NCBI RefSeq assembly: GCF_028596025.1
Contig: NZ_CP117167.1
Coordinates: 5,456,001-5,520,000 of the forward strand
DNA length: 64,000 nt
Direction: 5' to 3'
Source of the DNA: Mucilaginibacter jinjuensis
GTDB taxonomy: Bacteria > Bacteroidota > Bacteroidia > Sphingobacteriales > Sphingobacteriaceae
A program made the position numbers and the translations under genes. How positions within the stretch are numbered: position 1 is the first letter of the stretch; each line of letters starts with the position of its first letter. Shown one piece after another: positions 35,571 through 42,964 of the stretch. The notes beneath the pieces are model-generated. The model was not told where the DNA came from and made no database searches. It saw only the letters and a list, made by a program, of their open reading frames with translations.

Positions 35571-36623
35571 TCAGTTTTTCATTTTCGACAGCTTATCAAT
35601 ATTCAAAATACTGATGGTGGATCCTTTCTTTTCAATCAGCTTTTCATCCTTAAAATCGGTAAGGGTACGGCTCACGGTTTCTGTGGCTATGCCGGCCATT
35701 GCAGCCAGTTCCTCGCGCGAAATTTTAAATTGGTTTTGATCCGCCGATAGTTTGCTAAGTCTGATCAAAACACCCGCCAAACGTTTGCGCACCGAGTGAT
35801 AAGCCATTTCTATCAATTGCTCTTCCCTGTCTTTTAAATTATTAGACAGGATCTTTAAAAACTGCCTGCCGATATCCGGGTAACGGTTCAACAGCTCCAA
35901 CACGGTATCTTTAGGGAGCAGGCAAACTGCTGAATCTTCAACAGCTTCTGCCGATTCTGTAAAAGGTTTATCCAGTAAAATCGTATTTACGCCGAGATAA
36001 TCTTCGGGGCGGTGCAGGCCGGTCATCAGCTCGCGGCCATCTTCGGCAAGCTTGGTGGTTTTAATACCGCCTTCCAGTACCAGGTAAATTCCCTGCGGCG
36101 TATCGCCATCGTAATATAAAACCTGTTTCTTTTTAATATGCCTAATTTTTCGCCCGGCTATCAATGCCTTTAACTCTGCCGAACCATTGCCTGTACCGGT
36201 TGCCAGGCTCTCTATGCTTTGTAATGATTTGCTGTAAAAGTTCTCCTGCTTTTGCTTTTTACTGAACCGGCTTTCAATCGCATTCAGTAGTTCCACATCG
36301 TCGAAGGGTTTAGTAAGATAATCATCGGCTCCCATTTCCATGCCTTTTCTAAAATCTGGCCGTTCGGCCTTGGCGGTTAGGAATATAAAGGGGATAGCAT
36401 CCGTTTCCGGGTTTTTAGAGAGCAGGTATAACACGCCGTAGCCATCCAGTTCGGGCATCATAATATCGCAAAGTATCAGGTCGGGTTTGTGGGTCACGGC
36501 CATTTCTACGCCGATCTTACCATTTTCGGCCTGCAAAACTTTGTATCTGCTCAATTCCAGAATTTCTGCTGTGTCTTCGCGGATGTCGTTATTATCTTCT
36601 ATAATGAGTATACATTTAGTCAT
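35571..36623 (-). CDS. Response regulator fused to CRP/FNR output domain (REC-cNMP-HTH)
   Basis: This 350-residue protein has a receiver domain at 1-120 (IIEDNND; phospho-acceptor Asp53 in LILCDIMMPELDGYG; FLTAKAE; DYLTKPFDD). A cyclic-nucleotide-binding barrel follows at about 165-265 (GIYLVLEGGIKTTKLAEDG), then a CRP-type HTH at about 290-340 (ISREELAAMAGIATETVSRTLTDF). No Fe-S cysteine cluster of the FNR kind is seen. The kinase gene upstream overlaps it by 4 bp, so the pair is coupled. The design joins FixJ-like phospho-input directly to a FixK-like DNA-binding output. Confidence 0.93.
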   Translation of the reverse strand: MTKCILIIEDNNDIREDTAEILELSRYKVLQAENGKIGVEMAVTHKPDLILCDIMMPELDGYGVLYLLSKNPETDAIPFIFLTAKAERPDFRKGMEMGADDYLTKPFDDVELLNAIESRFSKKQKQENFYSKSLQSIESLATGTGNGSAELKALIAGRKIRHIKKKQVLYYDGDTPQGIYLVLEGGIKTTKLAEDGRELMTGLHRPEDYLGVNTILLDKPFTESAEAVEDSAVCLLPKDTVLELLNRYPDIGRQFLKILSNNLKDREEQLIEMAYHSVRKRLAGVLIRLSKLSADQNQFKISREELAAMAGIATETVSRTLTDFKDEKLIEKKGSTISILNIDKLSKMKN

Positions 36624-37810
36624 TGTACGATGGGGAATGTAAGGGTGAACGATGTGCCCCGGTTAACCTGGCTTTTGAAATCGATGGTGCCATTCATGAG
36701 CCGGGCATATCGGGTAACAATATTTAAACCCAGGCCGGTACCAGGAATATTACCTGTGTTATGTGCCCGGAAAAATGCTTCGAATAAATGTTTCTGATCG
36801 CTTTCGGGGATACCGATACCGTTATCCTTTATCACCACAATCAGCTGCTTATCGTTCAATTCGGTATTAAATTCGATAAAGCTATCCCCGCCCGAATATT
36901 TGATGGCATTGCTGATGAGGTTGATGATACAATTTTTCAACAGCGCCTGATCGAGCTTAACCATGCTGGCCGTGCCCGTATGCTGGTAAATAATATGCTG
37001 CGCCTGTTTGGCTGTGAGCTGCATTTCTTCGGTAATTTCTTCACTAAATTTTACAATATCAAAGGCATCAATCACCGCTTCCACCTTACCGGCTTCGAGT
37101 TTTTCGAGGGACAGGAAATCATTCAAGATCCCGGTTAAATTCCCTACCGAATTTTTAATGCGGCCAATATGTTTGGTGATATTGGGGTTGTTAAAATCCT
37201 GCGCGTACTTCTCGATCAGTACCGCCGAAAGCTGGATAGAGCTGAGCGGCGTACGGAATTCGTGCGAGGCCATCGATACAAAACGGCTCTTCATCTGGCC
37301 TAATTCCTTCTCTTTCTCCAGCGACTGGCTCACTTCTTCTTTCGCATGCTGCAAAGCCTCTACCGACATTTTGAGCGATTGTGTACGCTCGTGCACCAAA
37401 TCTTCGAGATGGGTTGCATAATCTTTCAGGCGGTCTTCGGCTTCTTTTTCTTTGCTCAGATCGTGGATAAAACCGGTATAAATTTTTCGCCCCGAATACT
37501 GCACCTCACTTACCGCCAGGCGGAACGGAAATGTAGAACCATCTTTACGCAAGCCTTGTACCTCGCGGCCTTTGCCTATAATATGCGCTTCGCCGGTGTG
37601 CTGGTATCGGCTAATGTACTGGTCGTGGCGGTCGCGGTCGGGCGGTGGCATCAACATGGCAATGTTTTTACCCACTACTTCATCGGGCGAATAACCAAAT
37701 AACCTACATCCCGAGGGATTAATAGATTCGATATGCCCTCTGTCATCAATGGTAATAATACCGTCGATGGCATTCTCGATAATAGCTTGTAGCAGGGCGG
37801 CATTCTCCAT
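36620..37810 (-). CDS. FixL-like PAS histidine kinase, predicted haem/O2 sensor
   Basis: This soluble 396-residue kinase has PAS at about 5-118, a coiled coil at 120-175, HisKA with H183 (ASHEFRTPLSS), and an ATPase domain with N-box LISNAIKYSGG, G1 DNGIGIPE and G2 GTGLGLNIV. The PAS segment RHDQYISRYQHTGEAHIIGK and the following GR align with FixL. His62 falls at the haem-ligand His200 position of Bradyrhizobium FixL and Arg82 at the distal Arg220, with exactly 20 residues between. Haem-based oxygen sensing is thus a strong prediction. It is transcribed with the REC-CRP gene. Confidence 0.92.
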   Translation of the reverse strand: MENAALLQAIIENAIDGIITIDDRGHIESINPSGCRLFGYSPDEVVGKNIAMLMPPPDRDRHDQYISRYQHTGEAHIIGKGREVQGLRKDGSTFPFRLAVSEVQYSGRKIYTGFIHDLSKEKEAEDRLKDYATHLEDLVHERTQSLKMSVEALQHAKEEVSQSLEKEKELGQMKSRFVSMASHEFRTPLSSIQLSAVLIEKYAQDFNNPNITKHIGRIKNSVGNLTGILNDFLSLEKLEAGKVEAVIDAFDIVKFSEEITEEMQLTAKQAQHIIYQHTGTASMVKLDQALLKNCIINLISNAIKYSGGDSFIEFNTELNDKQLIVVIKDNGIGIPESDQKHLFEAFFRAHNTGNIPGTGLGLNIVTRYARLMNGTIDFKSQVNRGTSFTLTFPIVQ

Positions 37811-37927
37811 AAAATCCTAAATAGTGAGGCTTATCACAAATATCGAAATACCCGGCGAATTAAAAGTGATAAAGGTTTGAGGGAAAAATGATGACGGTCA
37901 TTTTTTCTTGTCATCCGCCCCCCCAAC

Positions 37928-38517
37928 ACGTCATTGCGAGCAATAGTGTGGCAATCCCCGACCGATTACCACCGACTTAGTTAACGCACAATCCGTTTTC
38001 TATTAGGAGTGGACGTGTGAGTGATATGAATCGTCAGTGGATGTCACTTTTTCTTTCCGCAAGAAAAAGTAACCAATAGAACTCGTGGCTGCTCAATTTT
38101 CTATTAATGGGTGTGCGAAGGCCAATGTTGTGCTATCCGAAAATTAAGAGGCCACAGGAGTTAGGGTATTAAGGGGTTGTGATGGCAGTATCCTTTCCAC
38201 AGAACACGTCATTGCGAGGTACGAAGCAATCTCAGACCGATTATTACTACCCCACAATAACGCACAATCTGTTTTTCATTAGGGATGGAAGTGTGAATTA
38301 TGAATCGTCATTGGATGTTCTTTTTCTTTTCTCTCAAAAGAAAATGAACCAAAAAGAAAAGTCGTGGCTGCTCAATTTTCTATTAATGGGTGTGTGGAGG
38401 CAGGTATTGTGCTATCCGAAAATTAAGATGCCACAATGGTTAGGGTATTGAGGGGTTGTGGGTGTAGACTTTCCTATCAAGCGCGTCATTGCGAGGAACG
38501 AAGCAATCCCCGACCTA
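37928..38517. repeat. Two tandem 277-bp repeats plus a partial third
   Basis: CGTCATTGCGAG recurs at 37929, 38207 and 38484, and the text between follows the same order in both full units (GCACAATC.., ..GTGGCTGCTCAATTTTC.., ..TGTGCTATCCGAAAATTAAG.., ..GGGTATT..GGGGTTGTG). The third unit breaks off near 38517. The 790-bp stretch between the kinase and the nuclease has no credible gene; two short frames there are repeat artefacts. The GTCATTGCGAG..CGAAGCAATC motif is a familiar dispersed type. Confidence 0.85.
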
Positions 38518-38603
38518 CAAAGATGCAAACTAAAATATAGCACAACTCATTTTTCACTATTGATTATTATTCGTTTTTTTAAATATTCTATTAAAATAAC
38601 AAA

Positions 38604-39365
38604 ATGCTCAATATTGAAAATAAAGGACGTGAGTTTGAAGAGTATGTTCATTATATATATGATTTCCTGCTAAATATTGACACTGATCAAACTGAAGAAA
38701 TCATAGTTACGAAAAATGCTAAGATCAGGAAAAGCAATTACACTCATGAATTTGATATATACTATGAATTTAAGAAAGCAGGTATTACACATCGGGTTGC
38801 AATAGAATGTAAAAACACTAATGTTCCAATAAATAAAGGACGTGTACAAGAATTTGAATCTAAGCTTAGAGACTTAAATAATATCATTGGCGCAATTATT
38901 TCATTATCAGGTTTCCAAGATGGGGCAAAAATGTTTGCTGACGAAAAAGGCATAATAACTTTATTAGCAAGCGATCTTCCTAATTTTATGCAATTAATAA
39001 GTATTAGACTTACTAACGTATTTTTACCCAATCCTAAACAGCGCGGAGAGCCTTTCTATATCTTAATGGAAATTGATCAATACAATAATCTAACTGGAAG
39101 CTATGAAATAATTGAACGAAATCATAAAAACTTCATTTTCTTATTTTTATCTAAAAAACATGCTGAAAAATATCTTTCGCATAAAAAGATAGAAGACTTA
39201 CAGCCAAGAGCATTGAAACAAGAATCTTATGATCATGTAATTTTAATGGCCACTCGTCTGAAGGCCATGTTTTCGATTATTATTCTTCCAGGAGATACCG
39301 AAACTAATTTCATTGGCTTCGATATCTCACCTGAAGATTTAAAAAAAGAGTATTACTATATTTAA
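38604..39365 (+). CDS. Orphan restriction-endonuclease-like (PD-(D/E)xK) protein
   Basis: This 253-residue protein has an N-terminal Mrr-like nuclease fold: GREFEEYVHYIY (Glu12), THEFDIYYEF (Asp51) and HRVAIECKN (Glu68, Lys70), which make the D...ExK catalytic triad. The C-terminal ~130 residues are an unrecognised domain. It is strikingly more AT-rich than its neighbours and lies directly behind tandem repeats, so recent transfer is likely. No methyltransferase or other defence gene is adjacent. It could be a type IV-like nuclease or a domesticated one. Confidence 0.82.
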   Translation: MLNIENKGREFEEYVHYIYDFLLNIDTDQTEEIIVTKNAKIRKSNYTHEFDIYYEFKKAGITHRVAIECKNTNVPINKGRVQEFESKLRDLNNIIGAIISLSGFQDGAKMFADEKGIITLLASDLPNFMQLISIRLTNVFLPNPKQRGEPFYILMEIDQYNNLTGSYEIIERNHKNFIFLFLSKKHAEKYLSHKKIEDLQPRALKQESYDHVILMATRLKAMFSIIILPGDTETNFIGFDISPEDLKKEYYYI

Positions 39366-39398
39366 TAGATAATATTATATTCCAACTCACTCAAACAA

Positions 39399-39451
39399 TT
39401 TGCATTTTCAAAACAAACCTCTTACCTTCGTAATTCATCTGATGATATGAT
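39399..39451 (+). promoter_or_regulatory. GntR gene promoter and operator
   Basis: TTTG (39399-39402), a 20-bp spacer and TACCTTCG (39423-39430; one mismatch from TAnnTTTG) form the promoter. The operator ATCTGATGATATGAT (39437-39451) lies between it and the ATG at 39460, inside a larger palindrome ATTCATC-N9-GATGAAT (39433-39455). Confidence 0.7.
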
Positions 39452-39459
39452 GAATAACA

Positions 39460-40116
39460 ATGAACACCATTATCCAAAAAAAATCACTGGCCGACGAGGT
39501 TGCTGCTAAATTACAGGAGCAAATTTCGCTGGGGCATTATAAGGTAAATGATAAATTGCCTATTGAGCCCGAACTGATGAAAAATTTTGGGGTTGGGCGT
39601 TCAACCATCCGCGAAGCGATTAAAATACTCACCAACTCGGGTTTACTGCGTGTACAGCAGGGCGTGGGCACTTTTGTGCAGCAAATAACCGCGAGCCGCG
39701 AGCCGATGGACCAGCGCCTGAAGCGCGCCAGTATGCATGACCTGGACGAGGTGAGACAGCTATTGGAAATGAAGATTGCCGAAAAAGCCGCCCTAAACCG
39801 TACTGATAAAGATATTGCCGCCATGAAAGGCCACCTTGCTGCCCGTAAAATTGCGGCAGAAGCCGGTTTGCTCGAAGCTTGTGTTGATGCCGATATCCAA
39901 TTCCACGTTTCTATTGCTGAGGCATCGAAAAACGAGATCCTGGCCGATTTGTATAAGGCTACTTCTGTGCACTTAAAAAAGTGGTTCATCCAAATTTATC
40001 CCGATACCGGTATTTTTATTGAAACCACCGCTATACACGAACAACTTTATAAAAGCATCATTGCAGGCGATGCCAAAAAAGCCTGGAATATTGCTGCAAA
40101 AATCATCCGTCAATAA
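39460..40116 (+). CDS. FadR-subfamily GntR transcriptional regulator
   Basis: This 218-residue regulator has an N-terminal winged HTH (KLPIEPELMKNFGVGRSTIREAIKILTNSGLL, about residues 27-60) and an all-helical FCD domain. The metal-ligand His/Asp positions of FCD are plausible in DADIQFHVSIAEAS and ETTAIHEQLYKSI. It is followed by the MFS gene after 42 bp, and both have the same 15-bp operator, so it probably represses itself and the exporter until a small carboxylate or drug ligand binds. Confidence 0.9.
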   Translation: MNTIIQKKSLADEVAAKLQEQISLGHYKVNDKLPIEPELMKNFGVGRSTIREAIKILTNSGLLRVQQGVGTFVQQITASREPMDQRLKRASMHDLDEVRQLLEMKIAEKAALNRTDKDIAAMKGHLAARKIAAEAGLLEACVDADIQFHVSIAEASKNEILADLYKATSVHLKKWFIQIYPDTGIFIETTAIHEQLYKSIIAGDAKKAWNIAAKIIRQ

Positions 40117-40135
40117 AAATTTTTTACCCAAATTC

Positions 40136-40150
40136 ATCAGATGATCTGAT
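40136..40150 (+). promoter_or_regulatory. Second GntR operator, in front of the MFS gene
   Basis: ATCAGATGATCTGAT is a perfect palindrome around a central G (ATCAGAT-G-ATCTGAT). It matches 13 of 15 positions of the site at 39437-39451 and lies 9 bp before the MFS ATG. Confidence 0.7.
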
Positions 40151-40158
40151 CTAATATT

Positions 40159-41394
40159 ATGAAAACAGCAGAACTCAATCCACCCACCGTTGATGTAAAA
40201 AAGGTTGCACAGCAAACGGTTTATTCTATCCTGTTCACTATCAGTTTTACGCACCTGCTTAATGATTTATTGCAGGCTGTAATACCGGCAGTATACCCGG
40301 TGTTTAAAGACAGGTTTCACCTTACATTTTCGCAAATTGGTTTAATTACGCTTACCTACCAACTTACCGCATCGCTGCTACAGCCGTTTGTGGGTATGTA
40401 TACCGATAAAAAGCCACGCCCCTATTCGCTGGCCATTGGTATGGGGTTTACTTTACTGGGTTTACTGGCGGTGGCTTTTGCCAATAGTTTTGTAAACCTG
40501 ATTTGGGCCGTTAGCTTAATCGGTATCGGTTCTTCTATTTTTCACCCCGAATCATCGCGTGTGGCGCACCTGGCATCGGGCGGAAAAAAGGGATTGGCGC
40601 AATCTATATTTCAGCTGGGTGGTAACGCGGGTAGTGCAATCGGTCCGCTGTTGGCGGCCATTATTGTGGTGCCGTTCGGTCAGCAAAATATTGCCTGGTT
40701 TTGTCTCGGTGCAATTTTGGCCATCATTGTTTTGCTCAATATCGGCAAATGGTACAAAGCGCATTTATATCAGCGTTCGCTTAATAAGGTTGTTGTTGCC
40801 GATGAGGTACATCATTCGTTATCTAAAAAAAGGGTTTACTTCTCTCTGAGTATTCTGCTGATCCTCATCTTCTCCAAGTACTTCTACATGGCCAGTATGA
40901 CAAGCTACTACACCTTTTACCTCATCAATAAATTTCATGTATCGATACAGGAATCACAGATCTATCTCTTCGCCTTTTTGGGCGCTGTAGCCGCAGGTAC
41001 GTTAATAGGCGGCCCGTTGGGCGATCGCTTTGGCCGTAAATACATTATTTGGATCTCTATTTTAGGTGTAGCACCGTTCACCTTGCTGCTGCCTTATGTA
41101 GGTTTATTCTGGACCGGTGTTTTATCTGTCATCATTGGTATTATCATTTCATCGGCATTCTCAGCCATACTGGTTTATGCTACAGAACTAGTACCCGGTA
41201 AGGTAGGTATGATAGCGGGCTTGTTCTTCGGTTTTGCCTTCGGTATGGGCGGCCTCGGCTCGGCTGTACTGGGTAAACTGGCCGACCAAACCAGTATAGA
41301 TTATGTATTTAAAGTATGTGCATTTTTACCGCTCATCGGTATTTTCACCGGCTTACTGCCCAATATTGAAGGGAAGAAAGCTTTAGCTAAATAA
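40159..41394 (+). CDS. MFS transporter, fosmidomycin-resistance (Fsr)-like
   Basis: This 411-residue transporter has twelve predicted transmembrane helices. N-terminal ISFTHLLNDLLQAVIPAVYPVF and SSIFHPESSRVAHLASGGKKGLAQSIFQLGGNAG are typical of the Fsr group of drug exporters. The inter-domain motif GPLGDRFGRKYIIW is complete. Under GntR control it likely exports a small inhibitor, though Fsr homologues have varied substrates. A hairpin terminator and a palindromic repeat follow. Confidence 0.92.
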   Translation: MKTAELNPPTVDVKKVAQQTVYSILFTISFTHLLNDLLQAVIPAVYPVFKDRFHLTFSQIGLITLTYQLTASLLQPFVGMYTDKKPRPYSLAIGMGFTLLGLLAVAFANSFVNLIWAVSLIGIGSSIFHPESSRVAHLASGGKKGLAQSIFQLGGNAGSAIGPLLAAIIVVPFGQQNIAWFCLGAILAIIVLLNIGKWYKAHLYQRSLNKVVVADEVHHSLSKKRVYFSLSILLILIFSKYFYMASMTSYYTFYLINKFHVSIQESQIYLFAFLGAVAAGTLIGGPLGDRFGRKYIIWISILGVAPFTLLLPYVGLFWTGVLSVIIGIIISSAFSAILVYATELVPGKVGMIAGLFFGFAFGMGGLGSAVLGKLADQTSIDYVFKVCAFLPLIGIFTGLLPNIEGKKALAK

Positions 41395-41429
41395 AAATTA
41401 ACAGGGGATATTACACCCTTCATTTTATA

Positions 41430-41527
41430 CCCCTTATTAACGTTAGAAGTGGCAGCACAGTCATTGCATTCCCCTAATTTAGGGGAACACGACTGTCAGT
41501 GCAATTTGCACTAACGTTAATAAGGGG
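41430..41527. repeat. Dispersed palindromic element, copy B (intact)
   Basis: The 17-bp perfect outer arms are CCCCTTATTAACGTTAG (41430-41446) and its complement (41511-41527). Between them the hairpins TTCCCCTAA/TTAGGGGAA and GTGCAA/TTGCAC match the internal parts of copy A at 8901-8998. At about 98 bp and without a gene it resembles a MITE or REP-like unit. The rest of 41546-41854 is AT-rich with no gene seen. Confidence 0.85.
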
Positions 41528-41545
41528 CCTAATTTAGGCCCCTTA
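41521..41545 (+). terminator. Terminator-like hairpin overlapping the palindromic element
   Basis: The 12-bp perfect arms TAAGGGGCCTAA (41521-41532) and TTAGGCCCCTTA (41534-41545) share the right end of copy B. It may end the MFS transcript, although the T-run is poor. Confidence 0.5.
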
Positions 41546-41854
41546 TATCTAATGTGACTCTACCTTGGAACGTCTCTCAAAAAGCTGCTAAATTTAAATA
41601 AGACTTATCTATCAACATTTGTCGCATTTGCGACAATGGGTGATTACAGGTGCTTTCCCAATAAAAAAACCACTCCCAATAGTTGTAAAGATTCATCTAT
41701 TTTCTATTCAATTACAAACATTTATATTTTCAGAAAATAAATTACCTTAAAGACATTGTTACACGTTTTTTAAATACTATTCCGGTTATCAATTACGTAT
41801 ATTGGAAGAACCAATTGCCGTGTCCCCTAATTGTAGACCAAAGTATATTTTAGC

Positions 41855-42925
41855 GTGACTACTAATAACCAATTCAACTTAGAACTCTTTTTCGAGCTAT
41901 CACAAGATTTGATCTGCATTGCAGGTTTCGATGGTTACTTTAAGCGCATTAACCCAACGGTTTCTAAAATATTGGGCTATACTAACGAGGAGCTTTTCGC
42001 CAGTCCAATCAACTCTTTTGTTTATCCCGACGATCAGGATATTACTGCCAAAAAGCGGAACAACCTTACCAAAAACACGCCACTGTTAAATTTCGAAAAC
42101 AGGTATGTAACCAAAACAGGTGAGATAGTTTGGCTTTCGTGGACATCAATGCCCATTAAAAGCGAAGGACTGGTGTTTGCCATCGCCAAAAACATCACCC
42201 ATAAAAAGAAACTGGAAGACGACCGCAATATCCTGCTGGCCGATTTAACCAAAACCAACCACGACCTTAAGCAGCTTAACTACACTACTTCGCACGACTT
42301 GCGCTCGCCGGTGAATAACCTGCTGCTGGCTTTTGATATGATGGATATATCTAAAATAAGTGATGAAGACACACTTGAATATATCGGCATCTTAAAATCA
42401 ACCGCCGAAACCCTTAAAACCACACTCAACAATTATGTTGATGCCTTAAGCCAAAAACATGTACTAAATGTTTCGATCGAAGCTATTGATCTCGACCAAT
42501 GCCTGCAAACCGTGCTACAATCAATCCGCTCGTTGCTGCATGATGCCAAAGTAACCATCAATATCGATTTTACCGATCTGCCCCAGATCAATTTCAACAA
42601 AGCCTACCTCGAAAGTATATTTCTAAACCTGCTCACCAACGCTATCAAATATACCAAACCCGAGCTGGCTCCGGTAATCAGCATTAAATCGTGCATGGTG
42701 GATGGCACCAAACAGTTAGTATTTTGTGATGAAGGCATTGGTTTTGATCTGGATAAGGTGAAGGACCGCATCTTCGGCTTCAATCAAAAATTTCATAACC
42801 ATGCCGATAGTAAGGGCATCGGCCTGTACCTTGTTTACAACCACGTTACCAGCCTGGGCGGCCACATTGCCATAGAAAGCAAGCCAGATGAAGGCGCTAA
42901 GTTTATAATCTCCTTTAAAGATTAA
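41855..42925 (+). CDS. PAS-domain sensor histidine kinase
   Basis: This 356-residue soluble kinase starts at GTG (41855). It has one PAS domain at about 8-118 (FFELSQDLICIAGFDGYFKR), a HisKA with H147 (TTSHDLRSPVNNLLL) and an ATPase domain with N-box LLTNAIKYTKP, G1 CDEGIGFD and G2 SKGIGLYLV. The usual haem His is not found, so the signal is unknown. No partner regulator is adjacent. Confidence 0.92.
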   Translation: MTTNNQFNLELFFELSQDLICIAGFDGYFKRINPTVSKILGYTNEELFASPINSFVYPDDQDITAKKRNNLTKNTPLLNFENRYVTKTGEIVWLSWTSMPIKSEGLVFAIAKNITHKKKLEDDRNILLADLTKTNHDLKQLNYTTSHDLRSPVNNLLLAFDMMDISKISDEDTLEYIGILKSTAETLKTTLNNYVDALSQKHVLNVSIEAIDLDQCLQTVLQSIRSLLHDAKVTINIDFTDLPQINFNKAYLESIFLNLLTNAIKYTKPELAPVISIKSCMVDGTKQLVFCDEGIGFDLDKVKDRIFGFNQKFHNHADSKGIGLYLVYNHVTSLGGHIAIESKPDEGAKFIISFKD

Positions 42926-42964
42926 TACCGTTTTTATTAAATTTAGTCATATTCGGTCTGAATC

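Noticed and set aside
36788-37702. Three overlapping forward frames of 116-137 codons across the kinase
   Set aside because: They are antisense to the FixL-like kinase, whose motifs are complete.
37928-38517. CRISPR-like array
   Set aside because: The repeats are about 277 bp, only two and a fraction in number, with no unique spacers.
38179-38673. Two short forward frames (about 90 and 71 residues) before the nuclease gene
   Set aside because: They fall inside or at the edge of the 277-bp tandem repeats, and their sequence is only repeat DNA read in frame.
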